A DNA stretch of 64,000 nt from positions 310,001 through 374,000 of the forward strand of contig JARBJD010000010.1 of NCBI GenBank assembly GCA_033064195.1. Reading direction: 5' to 3'. The notes beneath the pieces are model-generated. The model was not told where the DNA came from. It was given only the letters and a program-made list of their open reading frames with translations, and did no database searches. The stretch's first letter is position 1, and the number at the start of each line of letters is the position of its first letter. The position numbers and the translations under genes are program-made. This document shows, in pieces, positions 33,421 through 43,600 of this stretch. The stretch comes from Blattamonas nauphoetae. Its lineage: Eukaryota > Preaxostyla > Oxymonadida.

Positions 33421-33551
33421 TGACAAAATAAATGGTTACGGGTGAGATCAACGATTTATCAGAGAATTGAGGATGACAATTTGGTTAATAGAGAAGAGAA
33501 TAAAAAGGAGTCATTCTCTTCATCCATATTATCCGTTTCGATGAATTTTGG

Positions 33552-35186
33552 ATGAAAAAGACTGAAGAGTTTTCTCGTGGATTGATCTTCATGACTTTCG
33601 AAGCTCTCCGATTCCAAGAAGAAACTGTCCAATTGTCACTTGTCCCTGGAAAATGGATCGCTTCTACCGAAATTACAAGCCCTCCACCACTCACTTCATC
33701 ACTAATCCTCAATCTCTCACTCGCTGATCAACCAGTCCCGTATATCGAATCGTCGAATGCCCTCATGGCTCATGTTCTCCCACCAGCAGCTATGCCTCAG
33801 TTCTCGGTACGAGGGAAGGGATATCTTCTGAATGCACCTCTGAAATGCTCATCGTCTCCTTATTCAGACTTTTCCTTCTCTGGACTTCGAAGCGGAAAAA
33901 GGAGCTGTATTGTCAAATGCAAGATGTCAAATGACAATCCAATTGCTTGGGATCAAGATGGAAACCCATTGACACCAGATGAGGACGGTACCATCCTCCT
34001 TCGGTTGAAAGGATGTGGGAATTGGACAGACGATGATCGTGTTCCGTTCCCGTCAGCTTCAATTCTTCCTTACGCGACGAATCCTGGCAGTCCACCAATG
34101 TATGTCCTCAGGGGCTTTTGTCATCCAATTTCTGCCGCCAATGAGTTATTCGTGATTCGAACCATATCCCCTCTTCTAACTCACTTTGGGATTCAGCATG
34201 TTGATACACCTCTTGGATTCTGGTCTTATGCAAACCTTTCTGACGACCCAGCACCTCTGGAACCAAAGGCCTGTGCCATCATGCAGACCACCTCAGACAA
34301 ACGTGGTGAACACCATTTTCTGATTGGTTATGAATTGTTCCTCCATGCAAACATGTCTGATGAATCTGCTGCTACTTTTCTTTCGCGAGCACAATCTCTT
34401 TATCAGTCACGACACGTTGACCTCCCTTCAGACAACAACTGTGCCTATAAACGAGTTACATCTCTCCGTGTTGTCGGTCTGGGAAAAGAAATTCGGCAAA
34501 TGCGTGGAAGAGATACTCCAGTTGAAGTCGATTTGGTCTCAGACGACACAATGGAACGGAACGGCTTCCTCCGTGAGCATCTCCTCTTTCCTCTCTTTTC
34601 AGTCATCATGGTTGGACCATACAGTCTTTCTCTTATTGCCCAGGTGGTATATCAATTTGCGTGGGAATGCGGGAAGTCCCTCGCTGGGATCCATCGAAAC
34701 GGATTCTTGTGGGGCACATTCTTCACCAGATGGACAATGCAGCTCACCTCCGACGCCCACGTCGATAACATTATCGTTCTTCCACGCCACACCATCGAAA
34801 CAGCCCATAGTCTTGTTGCCCCGACCGATTTTGATCTGTCCTTCCACATGGACTCCACCTTCAACCTTTACATCGATCCACCCACGCCCGACCCCGGCCT
34901 CGTGCAGCACGGCTTCGAAAGTGAGTTGTTGGAGCTGATGGGAGACGTGGCTGGGAATATCGCAGAGACGGGAGGCTCATCGATGCATCCTCAGCCGAGA
35001 CACACCGTGTTCAGAACGAAAAGGACGGTTTTGTGGGTTATGCGGGAGCTGATGGCGATTGCACTGCTGAATGGGTATCTCAGGCCGATGGACCCGCTTC
35101 CTTTTGAGACTGATGTTAACCATTATAGGCAAGCTGCAGCGTTGGTTGATGATTTTCTTGTTCTCTCTCATCACATTCACTCCTGA
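33552..35186 (+). CDS. Kinase-fold-like protein, possibly divergent SelO
   Basis: 544 residues, one exon as drawn; a frame-neutral 30-bp intron beginning near 34577 is possible. The order of motifs resembles the SelO/YdiU pseudokinase family. LLRLKGCGNW sits where SelO has LQLKGAGPTPY. YVLRGFCHPISAANELFV then HFGIQHVDTPLGFWSY sits where SelO has VLRSSIREFLxSEAMxxLGIPTTRALSLV. EPKACAIMQTTSDK sits where it has EPGAVVTRVAPS. Late in the protein comes AHVDNIIVL and PTDFDLSF, a plausible HxDN...DxD active site. SelO transfers AMP to proteins. Identity is low and judged by eye; a different kinase-fold family is possible. Confidence 0.4.
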   Translation: MKKTEEFSRGLIFMTFEALRFQEETVQLSLVPGKWIASTEITSPPPLTSSLILNLSLADQPVPYIESSNALMAHVLPPAAMPQFSVRGKGYLLNAPLKCSSSPYSDFSFSGLRSGKRSCIVKCKMSNDNPIAWDQDGNPLTPDEDGTILLRLKGCGNWTDDDRVPFPSASILPYATNPGSPPMYVLRGFCHPISAANELFVIRTISPLLTHFGIQHVDTPLGFWSYANLSDDPAPLEPKACAIMQTTSDKRGEHHFLIGYELFLHANMSDESAATFLSRAQSLYQSRHVDLPSDNNCAYKRVTSLRVVGLGKEIRQMRGRDTPVEVDLVSDDTMERNGFLREHLLFPLFSVIMVGPYSLSLIAQVVYQFAWECGKSLAGIHRNGFLWGTFFTRWTMQLTSDAHVDNIIVLPRHTIETAHSLVAPTDFDLSFHMDSTFNLYIDPPTPDPGLVQHGFESELLELMGDVAGNIAETGGSSMHPQPRHTVFRTKRTVLWVMRELMAIALLNGYLRPMDPLPFETDVNHYRQAAALVDDFLVLSHHIHS

Positions 35187-35322
35187 TTCGCCTCCTCGCT
35201 TGCATCTTCTGCTCTTTTTGACTCGATCGGTGAAATAAAGAAAGCATGAGTGAAATGATGGTCAAAAGAATGGTTTTGTGATGAGCCACATCGAGAAAAA
35301 TCACCGAAAAGAAGAAGAGAGT

Positions 35323-37239
35323 TCAATCAATGCTCGACACAACCTGAGAGAACTGGTTGTCAGGGAGGTTGGCATGCGTTTGCGTGATCTTCATTTCAAA
35401 CATATTCTTGGTGTCATGTCTTGGCCGTTGACCTCGCTTGAAGTGCTTGTTCCGTGGAACTGCTTTAGTGACAGGCTCAATCTGAGCAACAACCGGAAGC
35501 AGCTGTTGATCTTGGCTCGTCTCTGGTTGTTCTGCTGTTTGGGCATGTGTTGTGGCGAGATGTTGTTCAGATTCTGAAGTGTCGCTCCTTTCTCGTTCGA
35601 TCCGACGAGCAGTGAGTTCAGCGAGGAAGGCAGCCATCGTCAGGGAAGGTGTTTTTGACTTCTCTTTCCCTCTCTCTGAGTCATCTCGCTTTTGGACTGT
35701 TTTCTGTTGATCGCTCTCCCACACACGCTTCTGTTCCTGTTCGGATGGGTCTGGCAGAGTGATTTGTCGCTCCTTGCGTTTCGGAGAGAAGAAGTGTTTT
35801 TGATTCGGAGAAGTCAAGATCGTCTTGTTCTTTTTGCTGAACGCATCGATCGCTCTCTGACCAATCGACGAGAATTCTGTGAATCCACTGACAACCTCGC
35901 CAATCAGCTTCTGTTTCTCATCTGAAGCTCGCTTCTGTCGCGGTGGCGTCTTTGATTTCGGGTCATGATGGTGTCCCTCTGAATCACTCAGAGAATCCTC
36001 CAAAATCTTGTCATCATTCGATGTCTTCCTCTGCCTCATGACCACATCATACGGCACAACTCCTCTATTTGTGTCGGGGATCCATGGCTGGAAGGGGTGT
36101 GTGGTGTGGAGGATGTTTCGCTGGAGGGGAGAGTCGGGTCGAACATGCCCACTTTGCATCTTTCGAAGTGTGGTGAGTGCCTTCTTCGATTGCTGTTTGT
36201 CAGACTCGGAGCGGTGGACATTGAAAGGGTATTCGAGTGGTGGTGGGTCGGGGTGAGTTGCCTTGTCTTTGAGAAGGTGTTGTGAATGGAGTTGTTCGAG
36301 TTGGCGATTGGTGTGAGGGATAGATGTTGTTCGAGATGGAAGTGGGTTGGGAGAAAGAGATGAACTACGAGCAGTGTTTGGTATGGGTGCAGCGATTGCT
36401 TTCATTTTCTGTTTGTTCGAAGATAACGGTCGTGTATGCTTTGGGAGATCTTTGAGTGCTTGTTGATACGGAACAACAATTGTTGATGGTGGAATTACTT
36501 GTTTGGGAGATGGAGAGCGCTGCCTTTGTTTTGTTTTATCGATAAAAACGAGTTTCCTGAACTTAGGTGCAGAAAGAGAAGGGGGATTCCTTTCTGGCTT
36601 CAGAATAGGAGATTGTGGGTTGACATTGTGAGTCGATGTTGGCATATCACAAACCTCGACAGAAGGACTCGGTGGAGGAGAGATTGAAGAAGTTTCGTCG
36701 ATGAATCGAGCAGAAACTGCTTCCTTCCATCGAGTGAAGAACGATCTGACAATACGATCATTATGATACTTTGAAACAGAGGTTAAGAAGATACTCTCAT
36801 TCAACCATGACAAAAACACGCAATGTTTGAGCAGGTGAGAGTTTCCCAATGAGATATTGTCAATCTGTCCGAATCGAGAAAAACTGCGTGATAATCCCGG
36901 GATTTGTGATTGAATAGGACTAGCGTGTTTGTAAAACAAGTTTTGTATGCGAATAGTTTGTTGTTGTGAATACTGTTTTCGCAAAGAGCGAGACATTCGA
37001 GTTGAGAACGTATAGTTCTTCCAGGCTTGGAAAAAAGGAAAAATACGATGATTTCTGATTGATGAATCATCTGGACATCGAGAGGCTTCACAATCCTGTT
37101 CAGGAACTGTTGAATGCGTGAGAATTGAAGATGGTGGTTTTGTGAGAGGTGGTGAAAGAATATCTGGTTGATTCTTTTGACAAACAGGAGAGGGTTTGAG
37201 AACAGAACGAAATTGATTGACTGGAAGATGGACGGTCAT
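35323..37239 (-). CDS. Sfi1-like repeat protein, probable centrin binder
   Basis: 638 residues from the first true ATG (37239). The N-terminal third holds three helical repeats with the Sfi1 spacing and core F..W: FPFFQAWKNYTFSTRM, HCVFLSWLNESIF and VRSFFTRWKEAVSARF. In Sfi1 such repeats bind centrins along a helix at basal bodies and spindle poles. The remaining two thirds are polar and basic, rich in Ser, Pro, Lys and Gln, with no domain. The repeat number is far below yeast Sfi1 (about 20), so a shorter basal-body protein is likely. It lies back to back with the 3' end of the kinase-fold gene. Confidence 0.5.
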   Translation of the reverse strand: MTVHLPVNQFRSVLKPSPVCQKNQPDILSPPLTKPPSSILTHSTVPEQDCEASRCPDDSSIRNHRIFPFFQAWKNYTFSTRMSRSLRKQYSQQQTIRIQNLFYKHASPIQSQIPGLSRSFSRFGQIDNISLGNSHLLKHCVFLSWLNESIFLTSVSKYHNDRIVRSFFTRWKEAVSARFIDETSSISPPPSPSVEVCDMPTSTHNVNPQSPILKPERNPPSLSAPKFRKLVFIDKTKQRQRSPSPKQVIPPSTIVVPYQQALKDLPKHTRPLSSNKQKMKAIAAPIPNTARSSSLSPNPLPSRTTSIPHTNRQLEQLHSQHLLKDKATHPDPPPLEYPFNVHRSESDKQQSKKALTTLRKMQSGHVRPDSPLQRNILHTTHPFQPWIPDTNRGVVPYDVVMRQRKTSNDDKILEDSLSDSEGHHHDPKSKTPPRQKRASDEKQKLIGEVVSGFTEFSSIGQRAIDAFSKKNKTILTSPNQKHFFSPKRKERQITLPDPSEQEQKRVWESDQQKTVQKRDDSERGKEKSKTPSLTMAAFLAELTARRIERERSDTSESEQHLATTHAQTAEQPETSQDQQLLPVVAQIEPVTKAVPRNKHFKRGQRPRHDTKNMFEMKITQTHANLPDNQFSQVVSSID

Positions 37240-37376
37240 GAAATGAAGACGGTTCGAACAGGAAACTTGACCTCGTGGGAAGATCACATTATTGCATCCA
37301 TTTCATTAATTCAGTGGATAAAAGCATATGAAACTAAATGTGAAACGGAGAATACATAGTTTGACAGTTTGTTCTG

Positions 37377-39014
37377 TTACAATTCGGCAAGCTTCTTGGC
37401 GGGGTCGTACATTTGAGTTCTGAGCCATTCATGAACCTCTTCCTTCTTGCAAGGTGGTTCTGGAACGACACCTTCATCCATCGCTTCATGGACGACAGCA
37501 GTAGCAATTTTGTGGCTGATGTCTCTGATCTGAGAGAGTGGGGGGAAGAGGATGCCTTTCTTGACCTCTTCTTCGCTGACCTGCTCAGCGAGAGCAGCAG
37601 CTGACCTGTAGAGCATTCTGTCGGTGACACGGGTTGCGTGGACCTTGGCAGCAGCGAGGCCGAGGGCTGGGAAGATGTACATGTTGTTGCACTGGTTTGT
37701 GTGGAGAGTCACACCGTCCTTGGTGACAGGGGCGAAGGGAGAGCCAGCAGCAAAGACGGCCTTTCCGCCAGTCCAGGCGAAGACTTGCTCGGCTGTGCAT
37801 TCGGCTTGGGAGGTTGGGTTAGAGAGGGGGAAGATGATTGGGCAGGGTGTGTTTTCTTTCATGATCGACACCAATTCCTCAGTAAATTGGTTGGGGGTGC
37901 CGGACACACCAATCACGATTGTGGGCTTGATGGCCTTTGCAGTGGCAATGAGATCAGTTCCACCGGGGAAGTCCTGACGTTGATATCTGATTTGAGATGG
38001 GTTGAGGTCGGTGCGGCCTTTTCCGACGAGTCCTTTTGTGTTGACGAAGAAGAACGATTTCACGGCTTCTTCCTTGGGAACACCTTCGACAACCATTCCA
38101 GCAACAATGGCGTCAGCGATTCCGACAGCGGCGGAACCAGCTCCGGCGAAGAGGATGCGATCGTTGACGAGATCCTTGACAGTCTTGCCACGGGCACGGC
38201 AGGCGTTAATGAGGGCAGCAAGGGTAACGGCACCAGTTCCTTGGATGTCATCGTTGAACGACAGAATCTTGTTGCGCCAGATGTCTAGCAGATCCAGAGC
38301 ATTCACCATTCCGAAATCTTCGAATTGGATGAGTGCCTTTGGCCAGCGCTTGTGGATGGACTCAACAACAGTTCCAACAAATGCATAGTAAGCATCTCCA
38401 CGGAGACGGTCTTGGTTGAGACCCAAGTACAGTGGATCGTCACGGAGTTTCATGTTGGACGTTCCGACATCGATTTGGACAGGGAGAACTTTCTCGGGAT
38501 CGCTACCAGCGGCGGCACAGTACAAGGCAAGTTTGCCAATGGGGATACCGATGCCATTAGCACCTTGGTCTCCGAGACCAAGAATGCGGCCACCGTCAGT
38601 CATAACGACAATATCGACTTCCTTCTGTGGCCAGTTGCTAGTAATTTCATCAATGTGACCTTCATCCCGGAGAGTGTAGTACAGGACACGCTTTGGGCGG
38701 TGGCACAGGTGATATTTCTGGCAGTACAATCCAACGGTTGGAGTGTAGATGAATGGGTTCAGTTTTCCGAAGTTGCGGGTGATGACATAGTAGTAGAGGT
38801 GGAGGGAACGGTCGGCAAGATCCGAGAGAATGAGGAACTTCTTCAGAGGGTCGGTCTCGGCATCAAAATCTGCCAGAATTCTTTTCTCGAAGGCTTCTGG
38901 TGAGAGGGGTGTGGCTGGAAGGAGTCCGCGCATGTGGTGTTTGGTGCGTTGTTCTGGGGTGAACACCTCCATTGCGGATTGATACGGCTCGTGCAACACT
39001 TGCATTGACGACAT
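37377..39014 (-). CDS. ME: Malic enzyme, NAD(P)-dependent
   Basis: 545 residues, no intron. It oxidises and decarboxylates malate to pyruvate, giving NAD(P)H. Family landmarks are strong: FIYTPTVGLYCQKY (catalytic Tyr), VVMTDGGRILGLGDQGANG, PIGKLALYCAAAG, QFEDFGMVNALDLL, SFNDDIQGTGAVTLAALI (metal site), the dinucleotide site FAGAGSAAVGIADAI, and FPLSNPTSQAECT. The GDQGANG form recalls bacterial and anaerobe enzymes. There is no N-terminal targeting presequence before the domain (MSSMQVLHEPYQSAMEVF), which fits a cytosolic enzyme. Lack of introns and strong bacterial character make transfer possible; that is inference. Confidence 0.97.
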   Translation of the reverse strand: MSSMQVLHEPYQSAMEVFTPEQRTKHHMRGLLPATPLSPEAFEKRILADFDAETDPLKKFLILSDLADRSLHLYYYVITRNFGKLNPFIYTPTVGLYCQKYHLCHRPKRVLYYTLRDEGHIDEITSNWPQKEVDIVVMTDGGRILGLGDQGANGIGIPIGKLALYCAAAGSDPEKVLPVQIDVGTSNMKLRDDPLYLGLNQDRLRGDAYYAFVGTVVESIHKRWPKALIQFEDFGMVNALDLLDIWRNKILSFNDDIQGTGAVTLAALINACRARGKTVKDLVNDRILFAGAGSAAVGIADAIVAGMVVEGVPKEEAVKSFFFVNTKGLVGKGRTDLNPSQIRYQRQDFPGGTDLIATAKAIKPTIVIGVSGTPNQFTEELVSIMKENTPCPIIFPLSNPTSQAECTAEQVFAWTGGKAVFAAGSPFAPVTKDGVTLHTNQCNNMYIFPALGLAAAKVHATRVTDRMLYRSAAALAEQVSEEEVKKGILFPPLSQIRDISHKIATAVVHEAMDEGVVPEPPCKKEEVHEWLRTQMYDPAKKLAEL

Positions 39015-39164
39015 GTTTATTGCTGATCAGACCCATTGTTTCAATCTGATCAGATGTGACGAACGTTAAAGAAATGAAAGTTGGAAGGCTAGAATGTTGA
39101 CATATATGAAGTGGCGCAAGGTCAACACAGAGAAAGCACGGAAGGAGATTCTGTTTCGCAAAAA

Positions 39165-40442
39165 TTACATTTCATCGTAGCCGAATTGTTGCTCTTCCAA
39201 AGCTGATAGATGGTACGCTTCTGCCATCCGTTTGTAACATGGAAAACGAACTCCAAAGATAAAATGGGCACTTCCGTCATCCCAGAGAAAGCTGTCTCTG
39301 ACAGTTGTTTTATTGAATTTCTGGTCCATCCGCACAGGAACTCCAGGTCGAAAAGTTGCCCATGTGGAAGCAATGGAAGATTTCAGCAAGGTGCCGTTTT
39401 GAGAGTCTCCACGTTGTCGGATCATTTCCACTACCACTCCAAAGTGGTGGGGATGGCAATAGGCCTCTGCTTTCTGAGCAAAAGCAAGAGCACTGTCTGA
39501 AGTTTTTGAAACAGCCTCGTGAGGCTCAACATAGGGGAATATTGTTTTCGCTTGCTTCAATTTGTTCTGCGAGAATCCTTCATCCATCACTACTTCAAGC
39601 GTGACGTCCTGCTGAATTTCTCCACGAATCCCCGTCGGATAGATGGTCAACTGCCATTTAAAAGGGAAAGGGACGCACGACATGAGAGGACTTGTGAATG
39701 AGTGAGTGCTTGGAGGCAGCTCTAAAAATTTCTCAATGACCAACGAAAATTGGACCAACGGTGGAGTAATGAATGAGCACAGGTTACTCTGAGGGGGGAA
39801 GGAAGTGGGCAACATCATCGGGATTCCTTGTCGGAAAGAGAGTGGTGAGAGCTGGTCAGCCGTCCTTGGATGTCCCATTGTTTGGGTATTGAGACGTGGT
39901 GCTTCAATGTTGACGTGGGGCATTCCTTTAAATGGCTTTGTAGGGTCAGTCTGAATCAGTTGAGTGTTTTGAGAAGGGAGAAGGAGATCGTTGAAATTTT
40001 TGAAAGTTTTATTGATGAGTGTGTCAGTATTTTCAATTGTCATTTCAATCGATTCGCAGGCGTCGTAAAATTCTCTGCTCTCGTCTCCGGGTCGAAGTGT
40101 GTCAATCAATGCGATCTTATCCAAGACGGTCTGTTTGTGTTTGATATACTTCTCTTTTTCGTCGTTAATCCAATCTCCAATTTGCTTCCTCTGCTCATTG
40201 AGAAATGCAGATGACTGTGTCGTTGACACATGATATGGAACATCCAAGATTTTCCATTGGCCTTCGACGAGTTGAAGTTTTCTCTTGAGGAAATCTTCAG
40301 CTGCTGTACATTGATTTGCCAATAAACTCAGATTATTTGTCAAATTCTCCAAACTCTAAAAAGATGATGAAACATAATCAAGGAGACACAGACGGTTTGC
40401 ATATTGAAGTTTCGATCGAACCTTAACAATATTTTTCAACAT
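39165..40442 (-). CDS. Coiled-coil protein with possible MATH/TRAF-like C-terminus
   Basis: Exon 1 (40422-40442, MLKNIVK) and exon 2 (39165-40355) are joined across a 65-bp intron to give 403 residues. The N-terminal ~110 residues form a coiled coil (LSLLANQCTAAEDFLKRKLQ). A low-complexity linker follows. The C-terminal ~180 residues look like a beta-sandwich: FPFKWQLTIYPTG and STWATFRPGVPVRMDQKF, resembling the start and middle of MATH domains (e.g. 'YKLCLRLHPNG'). TRIM37- or TRAF-like proteins combine these parts, but no RING is encoded here. The match is weak. Confidence 0.5.
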
Positions 40443-40665
40443 TTTCTTCAGACACACCAATTCATCTGAACCCCAGGATGATGTTCAATCATCCTCATTT
40501 CATGAATTTATGTCGGAATCTTTACCGATTGAACGGTTTTGAACATTCTCGTGAGGATCTAATTAATGATGGGTATGAGATCGATTCTCCAATTTCAAAT
40601 GGCATCAAAACGTCTTCTATTTATCCTTCTCTATCTTTTAATCGATGATTTTCTGTTGTATAGAA

Positions 40666-43600
40666 ATGGATGCGATGAATTCTCTCATCAGTTCTATCGA
40701 ACTGAATGATTCGATGAGAATTCAACCTCGTGCGAAAGAATTTCAAACTGTATTTGCCAAGCAGGCAGTTAGAAAGAAGTTTGCAGAACTGGGAAGTGAA
40801 AAGTTGTTCAAAGCCCTCTTCTCACTCCTGAAGTTTGTCCGTCAATTCTCATTCATCCATTCAGTTACTCCGAAGAAGAAAAGAAAATTATCGGGTTGGA
40901 ATGTCTGAAACTGACGTTCTCTCGGGAGGAAGCCATCACTTTTTTTGAACAAAATGATGGATCTCAAAAACTGTTCGATTTCATCAAATCACCAGACTCG
41001 TCCGAATCTCTCCGATTTGCATGCTTTGACATAATCTGGACCTTGTCATCGAATAAATCATTTTTGACAGGTGAGATTGTTGACACAATCCTCAGTATGA
41101 TCCCTGAACAATTCTCTCCCGAAAGAACGTCAACAAGACTCCAACAAATTTCCTCAGCAATCCTTCAACGACTTGCCAAATATGAGGATATCCAAAATAA
41201 AATTCTTGAGACCACACACGCGGATTTCTTAAACATAATCTGTCAGTCACTCCTCGAAAACACTTCCAACGATCTTTCTCTCGCTCAGTCGGCGACTGGT
41301 GCTCTCTTCAACCTTCTCAACAAGCAAACTTCAGACGAAATTGGACAAAGACTCACGGATGCGAAGTTTCTCGATGGAATCGCCAAGTGTTTACAGTCAT
41401 TTCCGGAACCGGACTCAACACTCTCCACAAATGCAATCGGAGCGCTTTGGTTCTCTTTCTCTCTCAAACAGATTGTGTCACAAATCTCGTCAACTGATGG
41501 CATTTCATGTACTTCTCCTAATCTTGAAGATCATGACTTCACAAAGAATGGCCTTCTGAGCAGTATTCGACTGATTCTTCCGATCGTCGGTATTAACTCC
41601 ACGGTTCTGGAATATCTCTGTTCTGCTTTAGTAATTCTTTGCAAGGAAAGCAGTTTGGCATATCCCCTTCTCAAGTTGACATCCGAACTGTTCGAACAGT
41701 ATCACAAAACAACAGACCCAACTTCTCTTCCACCCCTCTGTTTGATTGAATTCGTGTCAAGCGTGTTTAGCATCTTTTCGTGTTCTTCATCGCTCTCCTG
41801 TCGAACAAAACCCCAGTTTATTCCTCAGTTCATCCTTCACCGTGCTTTCTCATCGGTCGCTTTAAACGGTTCGTTTATCGATACTTTGATTAGCCTTATT
41901 CAACAATTTGCATCGACAGAAGGCGGAGCATATGACCCTTCGTCAGTTCTGATGATTCTGTCGGCTCTGACTGCCCTTGTCGGTAGAACCACAAAATCGG
42001 CACTTTCTCAGCAATTCCCCTCGCTCTGTAGCAAAGCATACCCAGATCTTGACTATATTTCCACAGCAAACAGCACAATGCCGCTCTTCACATCGTCGAT
42101 CCTGAACCGGACCGAGTTCTTGTCGACCATCCATTCTTTTCTCATCCCAAACATCACTTCCAACAACGACAAGGCCACAGCCACCGTGTTCAGGTTCCTG
42201 GCATCTCTGCTCTTCAATGCATCATCTCCGCTCATCCCACCATTCTCCGCCTCATCCCTCTTCTCTCTTCCTGCCACCCACAACCTCTTCTCTCGACTCA
42301 AAGCAGACCCATCGTTCATCACCACACTCACTCCCTCCAACGACACCTACCTTCAGCTTCTACAGACAGAGCAGGAGAAGATAGCCGAAGCTGTCTGTGG
42401 CCTTCCCTCGCTCTTCTCTTTCCTCACCACCTTCCTCAAAGGCGCCCTCGACTCGTTCAAACCACTCTGGCCTCCTGTTCAGGCGCCACAACCCGACACC
42501 GAGGACACTGAGAACGATCCCTTCTTCCACATCTTCTCACTCTGCTCAGGGTTCGAACTGGCTCAGATTCTGGTCACTCACTCGTCGTCTCTTCAGAGCG
42601 AAGCTGTCGCATCGGACAAGTTCATCGGAACAACGAAAGAGTTCCTCTCGTTCCTCTCCGTCAGCTATCAAAACGAATCCAGTCCTCTCATCGACCTCTC
42701 GTCGTCCTCTGCATACCTCATCTCGAAGACAATTGCCGCAGCGGTATCCACCCTGTCAGTTCTGTCTGAGTCGTCGTCTCTCGCTCAGCAACTCTTCGAG
42801 TCGAAGTGTCATGATCGGGTCCTCGCCATCCTCACTCGCTTCTGCTCCAAATATCAGGCAACACGCAATCTGTCAGAGGAAGAACTTCTGATTCTCCACT
42901 CCTGTCTTGTCTTCTTCTCAAAACTGCTGAAACACTCCAGCATTCGAAAGACCATCCTCACTCAACCATTCACGTCATTCACAATCAATTCAAGTCAGGT
43001 TTCCTCTCTCCCTGACCTCTTCGTCGTCCTCTTCGATCAATCGATGAAAGAGTACTCGCAAGCCCAAAAGCGAAAGGATGTCGAGACAAGCGAAACAGAA
43101 GACACCATCCTCCTTCAATCCATTCTGAGTGAAGAAGCGAGCATCATCCAAAAGCTTGCCCTCCAAGCGGACTGCCGGAAGTCGTTTGCGACGAACGGAG
43201 GAGTTCTGAACCTTTGGAAGGGGCTCCGATTCTGTTGGAAGGTCCGAAAGCCGCTCATCGATGAACTAAAGCAGACATTGGGCGAAGACCTGCTGAAGGG
43301 ATTGAAAGACCAACTGTCGATAGGGTCGACACAATACATGAAGACAACCCACCAGTTCTCTGATTCACCGTTCACGTTCTTCTCTTCTGTCCTGTCTGCT
43401 CTTCAGGGTGTCACCATCGCCCCTGAAGCTCAGAGTGTCGTCCTTCTCTTTGACACTGCGAACGTCGAAGAGAACCAGCCGATGCCGGCTGTGACGTTGT
43501 TGATGGAGATCGAAACGGAGATCTCGACCCTCCTGCTCGGAATGTCGCAGGCAGCCAGTTCGATCAAGTCGAATCTGATGCAAGGACAGGATGAGGCAAA

